A stretch of DNA of 64,000 nt from Hymenobacter sp. PAMC 26628 (GTDB lineage: Bacteria > Bacteroidota > Bacteroidia > Cytophagales > Hymenobacteraceae), in assembly GCF_001562275.1 (NCBI RefSeq), contig NZ_CP014304.1, forward strand, positions 1,798,001 to 1,862,000, given 5' to 3'. A program made the position numbers and the translations under genes. Below, piece by piece: positions 7,200 through 16,474 of this stretch; position 1 is the first letter of the stretch, and every line of letters begins with the position of its first letter. A model generated the notes under the pieces. The model did no database searches and had not been told where the DNA came from. It saw only the letters and a program-made list of their open reading frames with translations.

Positions 7200-8381
7200 C
7201 TACACGGCCTCCAGCACGATGGCCGAGGCGCCGCCACCGCCGTTGCAAATGCCCGTGACGCCGATTTTGCCGCCCTCGTTGTGCAGCACGTTCAGCAGCG
7301 TCGTCACGATGCGGGCCCCCGAGGCCCCCAGCGGGTGGCCCAGGCTCACGGCGCCGCCGTACACGTTCACCTTGGTGCCTTCGAGGTTGAGCAGCTGGTT
7401 GTTGGCCAGCGACACGACCGAAAACGCCTCGTTAATTTCGTAGAAGTCCACGTCCTTGGCGTCAATGCCAGCGTGCTTCAGGGCCTTCGGAATAGCCAAC
7501 GCGGGCGAGGTCGTGAACCACTCCGGGGCCTGCTCGGCGTCGGCAAAGCCGCGCACGATGGCCAGGGGCTTGATGCCCAGCGCGTCGGCCTTTTCGCGGC
7601 TCATCAGCAGCACGGCGGCCGCGCCGTCGTTGAGGGTGGAGGCGTTGGCGGCCGTCACGGTGCCCTCCTTGCCGAAGGCGGGCTTGAGGCCGGCCAGCTT
7701 CTCAAACTGCACCTTGGTGTACTCTTCGTCGTCGTCCACGACGGTGGTTTTGCCGCGGCTTTCGATGGTGACGGGCACAATCTCGTCCTTCTTTTTGCCG
7801 GCCTTGGCGGCGTTGGCGCTGCGGGTATAGCTCTCGCGGGCAAATTCGTCCTGCTGCTCACGGGTGATGCCGTAGTGCTGGGCCGTGTGGTCGGCGGCCA
7901 CGCCCATGGCGTAGTCGTGGTAGGGGTCCCAAAGGCCGTCTTTCATCAGGCCGTCAATCATTTGGCCGTTGCCGTACTTGGCGCCAAAGCGGGCCTTGTC
8001 GAGGTAGTACGGCACGTTGCTCATGCTTTCCATGCCGCCGGCGAGGATGCAGTCGGCCTGCCCCAGCATGATGGCCTGGGCGGCAAACATGATGGCCTTC
8101 GAGCCCGAGGCGCACACCTTGTTCACGGTGGTGCACTCCACGGTGTCGGGCAGGCCGGCTTTTTTGGCGGCCTGGCGGGCCGGGGCCTGGCCCAGGTTGG
8201 CCGAAATGACGTTGCCCATAATCACCTGCTGCACTTCCGACGGGGCCACGCCGGCTTTCTCCAGGGCCCCCTTCAACGCAATGGCGCCCAGCTCAGTGGC
8301 CGATACCGAGGCCAGGGCCCCGCCAAACGAGCCAATCGGGGTGCGCACCGCCGACACAATTACAACTTCCTTGATCTGCAT
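7200..8381 (-). CDS. Acetyl-CoA C-acetyltransferase (thiolase)
   Basis: The 393 residues match the full length of biosynthetic or degradative thiolases. The N-terminus IKEVVIVSAVRTPIGSFGG is typical. The acyl-accepting cysteine is Cys90 in VNKVCASGSKA. The catalytic histidine lies in VSLGHPLGASGARI, and the second cysteine in GICNGGGGASAIVLE. The enzyme condenses or cleaves acetoacetyl-CoA in the cytoplasm and could serve fatty-acid oxidation or ketone metabolism. No other beta-oxidation gene lies next to it, so its direction in vivo is open. Confidence 0.93.
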   Translation of the reverse strand: MQIKEVVIVSAVRTPIGSFGGALASVSATELGAIALKGALEKAGVAPSEVQQVIMGNVISANLGQAPARQAAKKAGLPDTVECTTVNKVCASGSKAIMFAAQAIMLGQADCILAGGMESMSNVPYYLDKARFGAKYGNGQMIDGLMKDGLWDPYHDYAMGVAADHTAQHYGITREQQDEFARESYTRSANAAKAGKKKDEIVPVTIESRGKTTVVDDDEEYTKVQFEKLAGLKPAFGKEGTVTAANASTLNDGAAAVLLMSREKADALGIKPLAIVRGFADAEQAPEWFTTSPALAIPKALKHAGIDAKDVDFYEINEAFSVVSLANNQLLNLEGTKVNVYGGAVSLGHPLGASGARIVTTLLNVLHNEGGKIGVTGICNGGGGASAIVLEAV

Positions 8382-8431
8382 GGTTTCAACGAAACGTGGG
8401 TGGGAATAGAGAAAACAACATCAATTGGCCC

Positions 8432-8439
8432 CAAAAGTA
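8432..8439 (-). promoter_or_regulatory. Putative -7 element (TACTTTTG) of the thiolase gene
   Basis: The minus strand carries TACTTTTG about 50 nt upstream of the thiolase start, fitting TAnnTTTG. Confidence 0.45.
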
Positions 8440-8451
8440 CGCCCGGGGCCC

Positions 8452-9480
8452 TCACCACGTGGGCTGGCCGCGGCGGGCGGGGGCCCCGGCGCGGCGGCGC
8501 GGCACCTGCTGCAGGTACTGCTGCTCCTGGGCCTTCAGCGCATCAAGCAGCTGCTGGGTCTGGACCGGCGATAAATCCATGGCCTGGAGGCGTTCGCGCT
8601 GGGTTTGCAGCTGGGCGTCGGTGGCCCGGGCGGCTTCGGCCCCCGCGGCGCGGCTGCGGCCGCTGGCCCCTTCAAGGCCAGTGTTTTCGTCGAGGCCGCG
8701 GGTAGCACCGGCCTGCGCACCAGTAGGCACGGGCGCGTCGACCCCGTCAGCCTTGGGCGCGCGGCGGCCGCTAGCGGCCGCGCCCGGGGCCGCGCTAGCC
8801 TGGGCCGGGTCGGGCCGGCCAGCCGCATCGGGGCGGGTTTTGGGGGCGCTCGGAGCCGTGGGGGCGGGCCGATTGAGGTCGGGTACTTGGCCGGCGCGGT
8901 CGGTGCCGGCCTTGGTGCCGGCCGCGGGCTGGTTGGCGGCCGGCGGGGTGGGCGCCGGCGGTTTTGGGCCGGAAGATTTGGCCGGCGAGGGCCCCGGGGG
9001 CGTGGGAGCCGCCAGCCGCGGCGCGGCGCGGTGCCGGGCCAGGTAGGCGCTCAGTACCTCGTAGTTGTAGCGGGCCCCGGCGTTGGTGGGATCGAGCCGC
9101 AGGGCCTGGCGCAGCAGCCCCAGGGCAGGCGCGGTTTCGCCGGCGGCGGCGGCCAGCACGGCCAGCTGCTGCCGGGCCACGCTGCCCAGGGCCGGGGGCA
9201 CGGCGGGGTCGAGCAGCTGGCCGTAGGTGGCGCGGGCGGCGGCCGTTTGCCCCGCCCGGCGCTGGGCGTGGCCCAGGTTGAGCAGCAGCGCGGCCGAACC
9301 CGGGGCCCCCGGGCGCGCCGCGGCGGCGGCCGCAAAGGCCTGGGCGGCGGCCTCGTCATCGCCGCGGGCGTAGGCGGTTTGGCCACGGCCTACGGTGGCG
9401 TTGCGGTCGTGCACCCACGTCAGCGCCCGCCACGTGGGCGGGGCCAGCAACAGGAGCAACAGGAGCAACGACTTCAACAT
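8452..9480 (-). CDS. TPR protein, BatC-like
   Basis: The ATG at 9480 opens a signal or anchor sequence (MLKSLLLLLLLLAPPTW); the product is 342 residues. Residues about 25-150 hold TPR units (GDDEAAAQAFAAAAAARPG, LLNLGHAQRRAGQTAAA, ALGLLRQALRLDPTNAGARYN). A long Pro/Ala-rich disordered region follows, then a Gln-rich coiled end (QLLDALKAQEQQYLQQ) and a basic tail. TPR order, anchor and position directly after a VWA gene match BatC of the Bacteroidota Bat operon, linked to aerotolerance and envelope integrity in Bacteroides. BatA and the MoxR and DUF58 genes usually found with it are not in view. Confidence 0.75.
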   Translation of the reverse strand: MLKSLLLLLLLLAPPTWRALTWVHDRNATVGRGQTAYARGDDEAAAQAFAAAAAARPGAPGSAALLLNLGHAQRRAGQTAAARATYGQLLDPAVPPALGSVARQQLAVLAAAAGETAPALGLLRQALRLDPTNAGARYNYEVLSAYLARHRAAPRLAAPTPPGPSPAKSSGPKPPAPTPPAANQPAAGTKAGTDRAGQVPDLNRPAPTAPSAPKTRPDAAGRPDPAQASAAPGAAASGRRAPKADGVDAPVPTGAQAGATRGLDENTGLEGASGRSRAAGAEAARATDAQLQTQRERLQAMDLSPVQTQQLLDALKAQEQQYLQQVPRRRAGAPARRGQPTW

Positions 9481-9566
9481 ACGCCAATGGTTAGGGCCCC
9501 TGCACTGGCCCATTTAGGGCCCCGGGGCCCCAAATAACGGAAGTTCCGGCCCAGCGCGGGTTCGCC

Positions 9567-10601
9567 TCAAGGCCGAATGACTACTACAGTCAGGGCCACG
9601 TCGAAGGCCAGCAGCACCAGGGCCACGGCCAGAGGTAGGCGGTACTGGTTGTCGGCCACGGCCACGGTGCGCACCTGTTCCGTAGCGCCCTGCACGGCGC
9701 GCAGGTCGGCCAGCAGGGCTGGGAAGCCGTTCTGGCGGTCGTTCAGGGCTACGTACTGGCCACCGGTTTGGGCCGCCAGTTGCAGCAGCGGGGCTTCGCG
9801 CAGGCGGCTGAGCACGGGGCGGCCCGCGGCGTCGCGCACCAGCCGGCCCCCGGGCAGCGGCAGCCGGGCCCCCACCGCCGTGCCCACGCCCACGGCAAAC
9901 ACCCGGGCCCCGCTGCGGGCCAGGGCGCGCAGGGTAGGCTCCAGGTTCTCGCCAAAGTCTTCGCCATCGCTCACGACTACCACGGCCGTGGCCCGCCCCG
10001 CTGGGCCCGGGCTGGCGGCGGGGCCCAGCCGGGCCAGCACCAGCTCCAGCGGTGCGCGTAGGGCGGTAGGCCCCGGCGGCAATAGGCGTGTGCTAAGCGT
10101 GTTGAGGAAGGTTTGCACGGCTTCCTGGTCGTAGGTGAGGGGGCACTGCACGGCCGCTTCGCCACTGAACACCACCAGCCCCAGGCGGTCGGCTGGGAAG
10201 CGCTGCACCAGGGTTTGCAGCTCGGCCTGGGCGCGCAGCAGGCGGGTGGGGGCCACGTCGGGCGCGTCCATTGAGCGCGACACGTCCACCACCAGCCACA
10301 GGTCTTTGCCGGCCGTGCGCACCGGCTGCGGGCTTAGGCCGCGCGCCGGGCCCAGCCAGGCCGCCAGCAGCAGGGCCCCGGCCAGCAGGCGCAGTGGCAG
10401 CTTCCAGGCCAAGCGGCCGGCGCGCTGCCCCAGGGCCCGCGCCAGCCGGCCGGTGCGCAGCACGTAGGCCAGCACCAGCAGCAGGGCCAGCGCCGCCGCC
10501 GCCAGCGGCAAGCCAAAATCAGGGTAGGCCCAGGTAAGCAAGTAGTGGCGAAGTGGATAAGGAGTGGCCGGGGCCCCGGGCCTAGGCCCGGGGCGCAGCA
10601 A
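9567..10601 (-). CDS. VWA-domain membrane protein, BatB-like
   Basis: Two N-terminal membrane segments (FGLPLAAAALALLLVLAYV and LRLLAGALLLAAWLG) are followed by a von Willebrand A domain with an intact MIDAS site (VVDVSRSMDA, then VVVVSDGEDFGEN). A C-terminal membrane helix (LPLAVALVLLAFDVALTVV) ends the protein. This is the BatA/BatB architecture. The frame has no ATG: the farthest start is TTG at 10601, and a TTG at 10541, just before TWAYPDFG, fits the family N-terminus better. It is followed 86 bp later by the TPR gene. Start position is uncertain; family is secure. Confidence 0.85.
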   Translation of the reverse strand: MLRPGPRPGAPATPYPLRHYLLTWAYPDFGLPLAAAALALLLVLAYVLRTGRLARALGQRAGRLAWKLPLRLLAGALLLAAWLGPARGLSPQPVRTAGKDLWLVVDVSRSMDAPDVAPTRLLRAQAELQTLVQRFPADRLGLVVFSGEAAVQCPLTYDQEAVQTFLNTLSTRLLPPGPTALRAPLELVLARLGPAASPGPAGRATAVVVVSDGEDFGENLEPTLRALARSGARVFAVGVGTAVGARLPLPGGRLVRDAAGRPVLSRLREAPLLQLAAQTGGQYVALNDRQNGFPALLADLRAVQGATEQVRTVAVADNQYRLPLAVALVLLAFDVALTVVVIRP

Positions 10602-10647
10602 AGATAATTTTTTTGGTGCCGCGGCGCGGGTTTTTCAACCGGCCCCG

Positions 10648-10655
10648 TATATTTG
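10648..10655 (+). promoter_or_regulatory. -7 element (TATATTTG) of tRNA-Ser(GCT)
   Basis: This is an exact TAnnTTTG match 33 bp upstream of the tRNA. Confidence 0.6.
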
Positions 10656-10687
10656 CACCCGCTTCGGACGGAAGCGGCCAGCCAATT

Positions 10688-10775
10688 GGAGAGATGGGTG
10701 AGTGGCTGAAACCAGTAGTTTGCTAAACTGCCGTAGCTCTAAAGGTTACCGGGGGTTCGAATCCCCCTCTCTCCA
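10688..10775 (+). tRNA. tRNA-Ser(GCT)
   Basis: The acceptor stem GGAGAGA pairs with TCTCTCC; the anticodon loop is TTGCTAA with GCT at its centre. A long variable arm and a GGTTCGAATCC-type T arm are present. Length is 88 nt, discriminator A; CCA is not encoded. It decodes AGC and AGU. Confidence 0.95.
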
Positions 10776-10790
10776 CAGAAAGCCCCGCTT

Positions 10791-10814
10791 GCACCCCGCA
10801 GGCGGTGCTTTTTT
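10791..10814 (+). terminator. Terminator after tRNA-Ser(GCT)
   Basis: GCACC (10791-10795) pairs with GGTGC (10804-10808), followed by six T. Confidence 0.6.
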
Positions 10815-10840
10815 GTTTTTCAGGGCACTGCCAAGGGCAA

Positions 10841-10880
10841 AAAAGAAGCCCCGCCAATCGGCGGGGCTTCTTTTTTGCCG
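10841..10880. terminator. Bidirectional terminator
   Basis: An 11-bp stem GAAGCCCCGCC / GGCGGGGCTTC with loop AATC is flanked by A and T runs on both sides. It serves the convergent tRNA-Ser and ferritin-like genes. Confidence 0.85.
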
Positions 10881-10893
10881 CATAGCGGGACGC

Positions 10894-11855
10894 TTAATTA
10901 AACAGCGCCGCAGGATTGGCCGCAAAATTCTTGGCAATGGCCTTCACCGTGGCCGCGTCCAAGGGCTCGTCGAACGCCTCGGCCCCGGCCGTAGCGGAGG
11001 CAATGCCGCTAGTGGTCAGCGCGAGGGTGGCCTGGGTCACGTTGTTCTCGGCGGGGTATTTGGTGGCGTCCGCGCCGGCGGCGTACGGGCTCACCATGGC
11101 GGGCGCACCGGCCACGCCGTTGTTGGGCAGCAGGGCCCCGGGCGTCTCGTCGGGCGTAATCCAGCTTTTTGGGGGCGTGGTGCCCTGGATGCCGCCGCGC
11201 CGGAACGAGCGGATGCGCGACGAGTGCCGGGCCTCCACCGAGTGGATGTTGAGGGCCGCTTCCAGGATGTCCTTCTGGCTAATGAGGTTGGCCGCGCCGC
11301 CCTTGTAGGCGCGCACGCCGGTGTCCACGAAGTTCTGGCCCACCAGCAGGAAGGTGGCGTTGTCGGTGAACATGCCGGTGGTAGGCGAAGTGGTGCCGCC
11401 CAGCGAGGCAAAGGCGGGCATCAGGGGCGAGCGGGTCTTGTTCTGCGAGGTCGTGTAGTCGTAGCCGGCCCGGGTGGGGTCAGGAATGGCTGCGGTTTTT
11501 AACACACTGAGCAAGGTGCTGATGTGCAGCTTTTCATCGTTGCGGATGATGGTGAAAGCCGTTGTCTGCTCGGGGGTGAGTAAGCCGCTGGAGTTCAAAG
11601 CTGTATCGTAGTAATAATATTCGAGGTATTCGAGCTGCAACGCCAGGTTGAGCGTGGCCACGATGACGGGGTCAAGCGTGGCGGTTTGGCCGTAGGCCTT
11701 GGTAAACAAAGTGCTCACAGCCAGGGGCAGCGCGGCGGCGGAAACCTTTTGCCGAAGCCCAAGAAGTTGCGGAACACCGCGCGGCGTGCGTCAAACCGGT
11801 CGTACACCTCGGGGTCAACCTTGGCGATGTCGTCAATGATTTTAAATAAGTCCAT
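10894..11855 (-). pseudogene. Ferritin-like protein, frameshifted near its N-terminus
   Basis: The natural ATG is at 11855 and gives MDLFKIIDDIAKVDPEVYD, then a twin-arginine-like ARRAVFRNFLGFGK. At the A4 run (11747-11750 on the plus strand) the frame is one base short and would stop within a dozen codons. In the other frame it continues as KVSAAALPLAVSTLFTKAYG and a ferritin-like domain to 10894. The domain has LALQLEYLEYYYYDTAL and NDEKLHISTLLS in its first half and NIHSVEARHSSRI in the second, supplying metal-binding Glu/His residues. One extra A restores a full-length protein, so this is either a real decaying gene or an indel error. It lies 41 bp downstream of a related gene. Confidence 0.8.
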
Positions 11856-11896
11856 GATCTAAGGAATGCAAAGTGAGGAGGAGGGAGCGCGCGGCC

Positions 11897-12652
11897 TTAC
11901 GCGAAGTTGTTGGCGCTGAGTTTGGAGCCTGCCATCAGGAAGTTGTTGGCCGTGGCCAGCACCACCTGCGGACGCTTCGATTTTTCCAGGCCGGTGGTGG
12001 TCGTGTCCACCACATCGCTGGCCACGAAGGTGTTGGTAGTTATCAGCTCGCGGATGACGGCGGCGTGCCGGGCCTCCACCGACACAATTTTGCCGGCCAG
12101 CGTGAGGTAATCTGCACTGTTAATGAAGCGGCCCGCCCCGTTGTAAGCCGCCACGCCCAGGTCTTCAAACGCCATGGCCGCGTTCAGTACGCCCATTTTC
12201 GCCGAGCCTGCCGCCGTAGTACGCTGCGTGAAGTCAATGCCCGAAAAATCCGGTACCAGGCTGTCGGTGATACGGCCCGTGGCGATGGCCGCCTTGAAAA
12301 ACTCCCGGTGAATGATTTCGTGGTCCTTCAAATCCGAAAAAATGGCTTTCTCGGCCGCCGAAGCTACGCTCGTGAAGTATGAATTGGCCACCACCTGGGT
12401 GTAGAACGCGGCCTCGAGCTGCTCCAGCGCGTAAGCATAGTTCAGGATGCCAATATCGCCGGTGCCCACGTCGATGAGGCCGCCGCTGCTGGGGCCCGTG
12501 GTGTCGTCTTTCGAGCAGCCGGCTAGGTAGAGGCTGCCCAGGGCCAAACCAGCGCTGGAGTAGCGCAGAAAGGAGCGCCGGGCCACGGGCGCCAGCAAGC
12601 CAGGGGCGTCCGTTTCGGACGCTGATGGATGGGAAGAAGGGAGATTTGACAT
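11897..12652 (-). CDS. Tat-exported ferritin-like lipoprotein
   Basis: The 251 residues open with a Tat signal, VARRSFLRYSSAGLALGS, ending in a lipobox-like LAGC at residue 45, so a folded lipid-anchored protein in the envelope is predicted. The ferritin-like domain (Pfam Ferritin_2 type) has YALEQLEAAFYTQV and LKDHEIIHREFFKA in its first helix pair, and MAFEDLGVAAYNGAG and IVSVEARHAAVIREL in its second, with Glu and His at the expected diiron positions. The neighbour at 10894-11855 is a paralogue of the same design. Export by Tat suggests the metal centre is loaded before transport. The substrate is not known. Confidence 0.85.
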   Translation of the reverse strand: MSNLPSSHPSASETDAPGLLAPVARRSFLRYSSAGLALGSLYLAGCSKDDTTGPSSGGLIDVGTGDIGILNYAYALEQLEAAFYTQVVANSYFTSVASAAEKAIFSDLKDHEIIHREFFKAAIATGRITDSLVPDFSGIDFTQRTTAAGSAKMGVLNAAMAFEDLGVAAYNGAGRFINSADYLTLAGKIVSVEARHAAVIRELITTNTFVASDVVDTTTTGLEKSKRPQVVLATANNFLMAGSKLSANNFA

Positions 12653-12806
12653 AAAAAAGTGTGAATGGAAAGGGAAAATAAACTGTATTTAACCCTACGG
12701 CTATTAGGCGCTGACATAGCCATAAACGCACGAAAACCAGTAATTATCCGGAGTGGCCATCCGTATAAATTGCGGCGCCAGGCCCAATCTATCTTGGGGG
12801 CCTGGG

Positions 12807-12836
12807 TTGTGCATCTGGGTTTCTGCCGTACCTTTG
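12807..12836 (+). promoter_or_regulatory. Promoter of tRNA-Pro
   Basis: TTG at 12807-12809 lies 19 bp before TACCTTTG (12829-12836), fitting the Bacteroidota -33/-7 arrangement. The tRNA starts 42 bp further on. Confidence 0.6.
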
Positions 12837-12878
12837 TCCCATCATAGGGCCCCGGCCATTGGCTCTATGGGAAGTTTT

Positions 12879-12952
12879 CGGGGTGTAGCGTAGCCCGGTA
12901 TCGCGTCTGCTTTGGGAGCAGAAGGTCGTAGGTTCGAATCCTGCCACCCCGA
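12879..12952 (+). tRNA. tRNA-Pro(TGG)
   Basis: The acceptor CGGGGTG pairs with CACCCCG; the anticodon arm CTGCTTTGGGAGCAG presents TGG. The T arm is AGGTTCGAATCCT. Length 74 nt; the gene does not encode a complete CCA. Confidence 0.95.
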
Positions 12953-12970
12953 CATAGTTGCCCCGGTTTC

Positions 12971-13044
12971 GACCCCGTAGCTCAGTTGGATAGAGCAGCT
13001 GCCTTCTAAGCAGCCGGTCTTTGGTTCGAATCCAAACGGGGCCA
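12971..13044 (+). tRNA. tRNA-Arg(TCT)
   Basis: The anticodon arm GCTGCCTTCTAAGCAGC presents TCT, and the T arm TTTGGTTCGAATCCAAA is perfect. The acceptor GACCCCG faces CGGGGCC, leaving an A-C mismatch at the second pair. It lies 18 bp after tRNA-Pro and is probably co-transcribed with it. Confidence 0.92.
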
Positions 13045-13081
13045 CTTTTTGAACCGGCTTTTCAGCCGGCTCGGAGGTCCT

Positions 13082-13117
13082 AAAAAAGCCCTTTCCAGCC
13101 CTGGAAAGGGCTTTTTT
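13082..13117 (+). terminator. Terminator after the tRNA-Pro/Arg pair
   Basis: A 12-bp stem (13087-13098 with 13101-13112) is followed by T6, with A6 on the other side. Confidence 0.85.
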
Positions 13118-13166
13118 GTGGTCCGGGAAATCTGGCCAAAAAGTAGGCCAAATGGAATAAAAAAGG

Positions 13167-13174
13167 TACTTTTG
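13167..13174 (+). promoter_or_regulatory. Putative -7 element (TACTTTTG) of gyrB
   Basis: An exact TAnnTTTG match lies 49 bp upstream of the gyrB start. Confidence 0.5.
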
Positions 13175-13187
13175 GTTGTTCTCTTAG

Positions 13188-15209
<2,022 letters not shown>

Positions 15210-15217
15210 TTTGGTAA

Positions 15218-15257
15218 CAAAAGAAAAGGCCCGCTGCAAAGCGGGCCTTTTCTTTTG
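15218..15257 (+). terminator. Terminator after gyrB
   Basis: Seventeen-bp arms (15218-15234 and 15241-15257) with a GGCCCGC core and T-rich end lie immediately after the gyrB stop. They are symmetric enough to act both ways. Confidence 0.85.
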
Positions 15258-15512
15258 TTACTGGGGCACGAAGAGGCAACTTATCCCGCCCAGGGGCCCT
15301 GGGAGCCCGTGGTAGGTCACTCCTGAGCAGTGCGCGTAATTAGCGCCGTGTAGTTCGCTAAGATTGGCCAGTAACTTTTATGGTGCTGATAATGGCGCGG
15401 ATTGACCCGTGCATGCTGGTAGAAATTAAAGCCACGACTAGCATCTCAGGATGGGCGCCGCTACAGGCCGAGGAGTTGGTAACGGTTAAAAACCGCCGTT
15501 CTAGGAGCAAGA
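15258..15512. other. Intergenic stretch without a convincing gene
   Basis: Between the gyrB terminator and the FtsZ/FtsK-like gene I see only one short plus-strand frame (15380-15568). It has no family resemblance and overlaps the end of the opposite gene. No RNA structure stands out. Confidence 0.5.
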
Positions 15513-16349
15513 TTAGTGGAGGCTGGGTAGCCCCGCCAAGTGCTGGGCTAATTGCGTTTCGTCAGTAATTAATACGGGAGGGAATTGGCCTGCCTTCGAA
15601 GCGCCGATGATGCCGGCTTGCTGCAGTTGTTGCATGATGCAGCAAGTCCGATTGTACCCCAGTTTTAACTCGCGCTGGATGAGCCCGCTACTACCACGTT
15701 GGTGCCGCACGAGCAGGCGGGCGGCTTCGGCAGAGGCGTCGCGCCCGCCTGCGTCCGGGAGTGGGTTGGGGATGACGGTGGGCCGAACAAAAACCGCGGG
15801 TGCGCGGGCCCCGTAGCCGACGAGCAAATGCACGCGCAATTCGGAAGCCGCTGAATCATCATGGTAGCCATGCCCAAAAATCATTTCGAAGTTTTCTCCT
15901 AGCGCGTTTTGTACGAATTCCGTAATAAATGTCAGTTCGTCCATATCCAAATCGGCGTCGGAGTGGGCGGTAATGCTCAGCAGACCGATACAGTCCGGGC
16001 CGGCAGGGGTGGGTCCGTAGTGATGAAACTGGAGGGCCGCTACCAGCCGCGCCGCGCGGCCCGGGCCGCTGGCGGTAGCCGTGGCCACGCCGAAGCTGGC
16101 GGCGTCGGCCAGGGTGGTGCGGGCATCGCCGGCGTCCACATTCACGTCCTCAACCACTAGCAGGAGTTCGTACAGCGGCAACAGCTGGGCCAGGGTGAGC
16201 GGCCGCGTAGCCGGGTCGGCGGCGAAAGCGACGCCCGGCCGCTGCTCCCACTCCGAGATAGGGTTTCGGCTAAGGCGTGGGCAGGCGGGGTAGGGATGAA
16301 CATGACGGTGGTTGAAGAGGGCCCCAAAGGTGATGAGCCACCGCGCCAA
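15513..16349 (-). CDS. FtsZ C-terminal-like domain joined to FtsK gamma-like domain
   Basis: The open frame is 278 codons. Residues about 69-180 align by eye with the C-terminal subdomain of Bacteroidota FtsZ: VNVDAGDARTTL corresponds to VNVDFEDVRTVM, DLDMDELTFITEFVQ to the MDEIGEITDFIQ helix, and the EMIFGHGYHDD and LRVHLLVGYG strands to the IIWGNG and ISVTIIATGF strands. The GTP-binding half with its GGGTGTG loop is absent. Residues about 207-272 resemble the FtsK gamma winged helix: AARLLVRHQRGS, LIQRELKLGYNR and QLQQAGIIG. The frame lacks an ATG before the FtsZ-like part: it begins with TTG at 16349, and an ATG at 16303 is in another frame, so the N-terminus is uncertain or shifted. It lies between gyrB and ppk1. 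A link between divisome and DNA is inferred only. Confidence 0.72.
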   Translation of the reverse strand: MARWLITFGALFNHRHVHPYPACPRLSRNPISEWEQRPGVAFAADPATRPLTLAQLLPLYELLLVVEDVNVDAGDARTTLADAASFGVATATASGPGRAARLVAALQFHHYGPTPAGPDCIGLLSITAHSDADLDMDELTFITEFVQNALGENFEMIFGHGYHDDSAASELRVHLLVGYGARAPAVFVRPTVIPNPLPDAGGRDASAEAARLLVRHQRGSSGLIQRELKLGYNRTCCIMQQLQQAGIIGASKAGQFPPVLITDETQLAQHLAGLPSLH

Positions 16350-16474
16350 ATCGTGTCGTTTTCAGCTAGGGTTGTATTTTTATTTGGGGCCCCGGCCCGG
16401 GCAGGTACGCGGACGGTTGTTATTTTACTGCCCGGTGCCCGCCCGCGCCACAATCCGCGTCAATCCACTATCCT

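Noticed and set aside
7161..8705. Long plus-strand frame opposite the thiolase gene
   Set aside because: The minus frame carries all thiolase motifs; this one is its complement-derived shadow.
15380..15568. 62-codon plus-strand frame after gyrB
   Set aside because: It has no motif and overlaps the end of the FtsZ/FtsK composite on the other strand.
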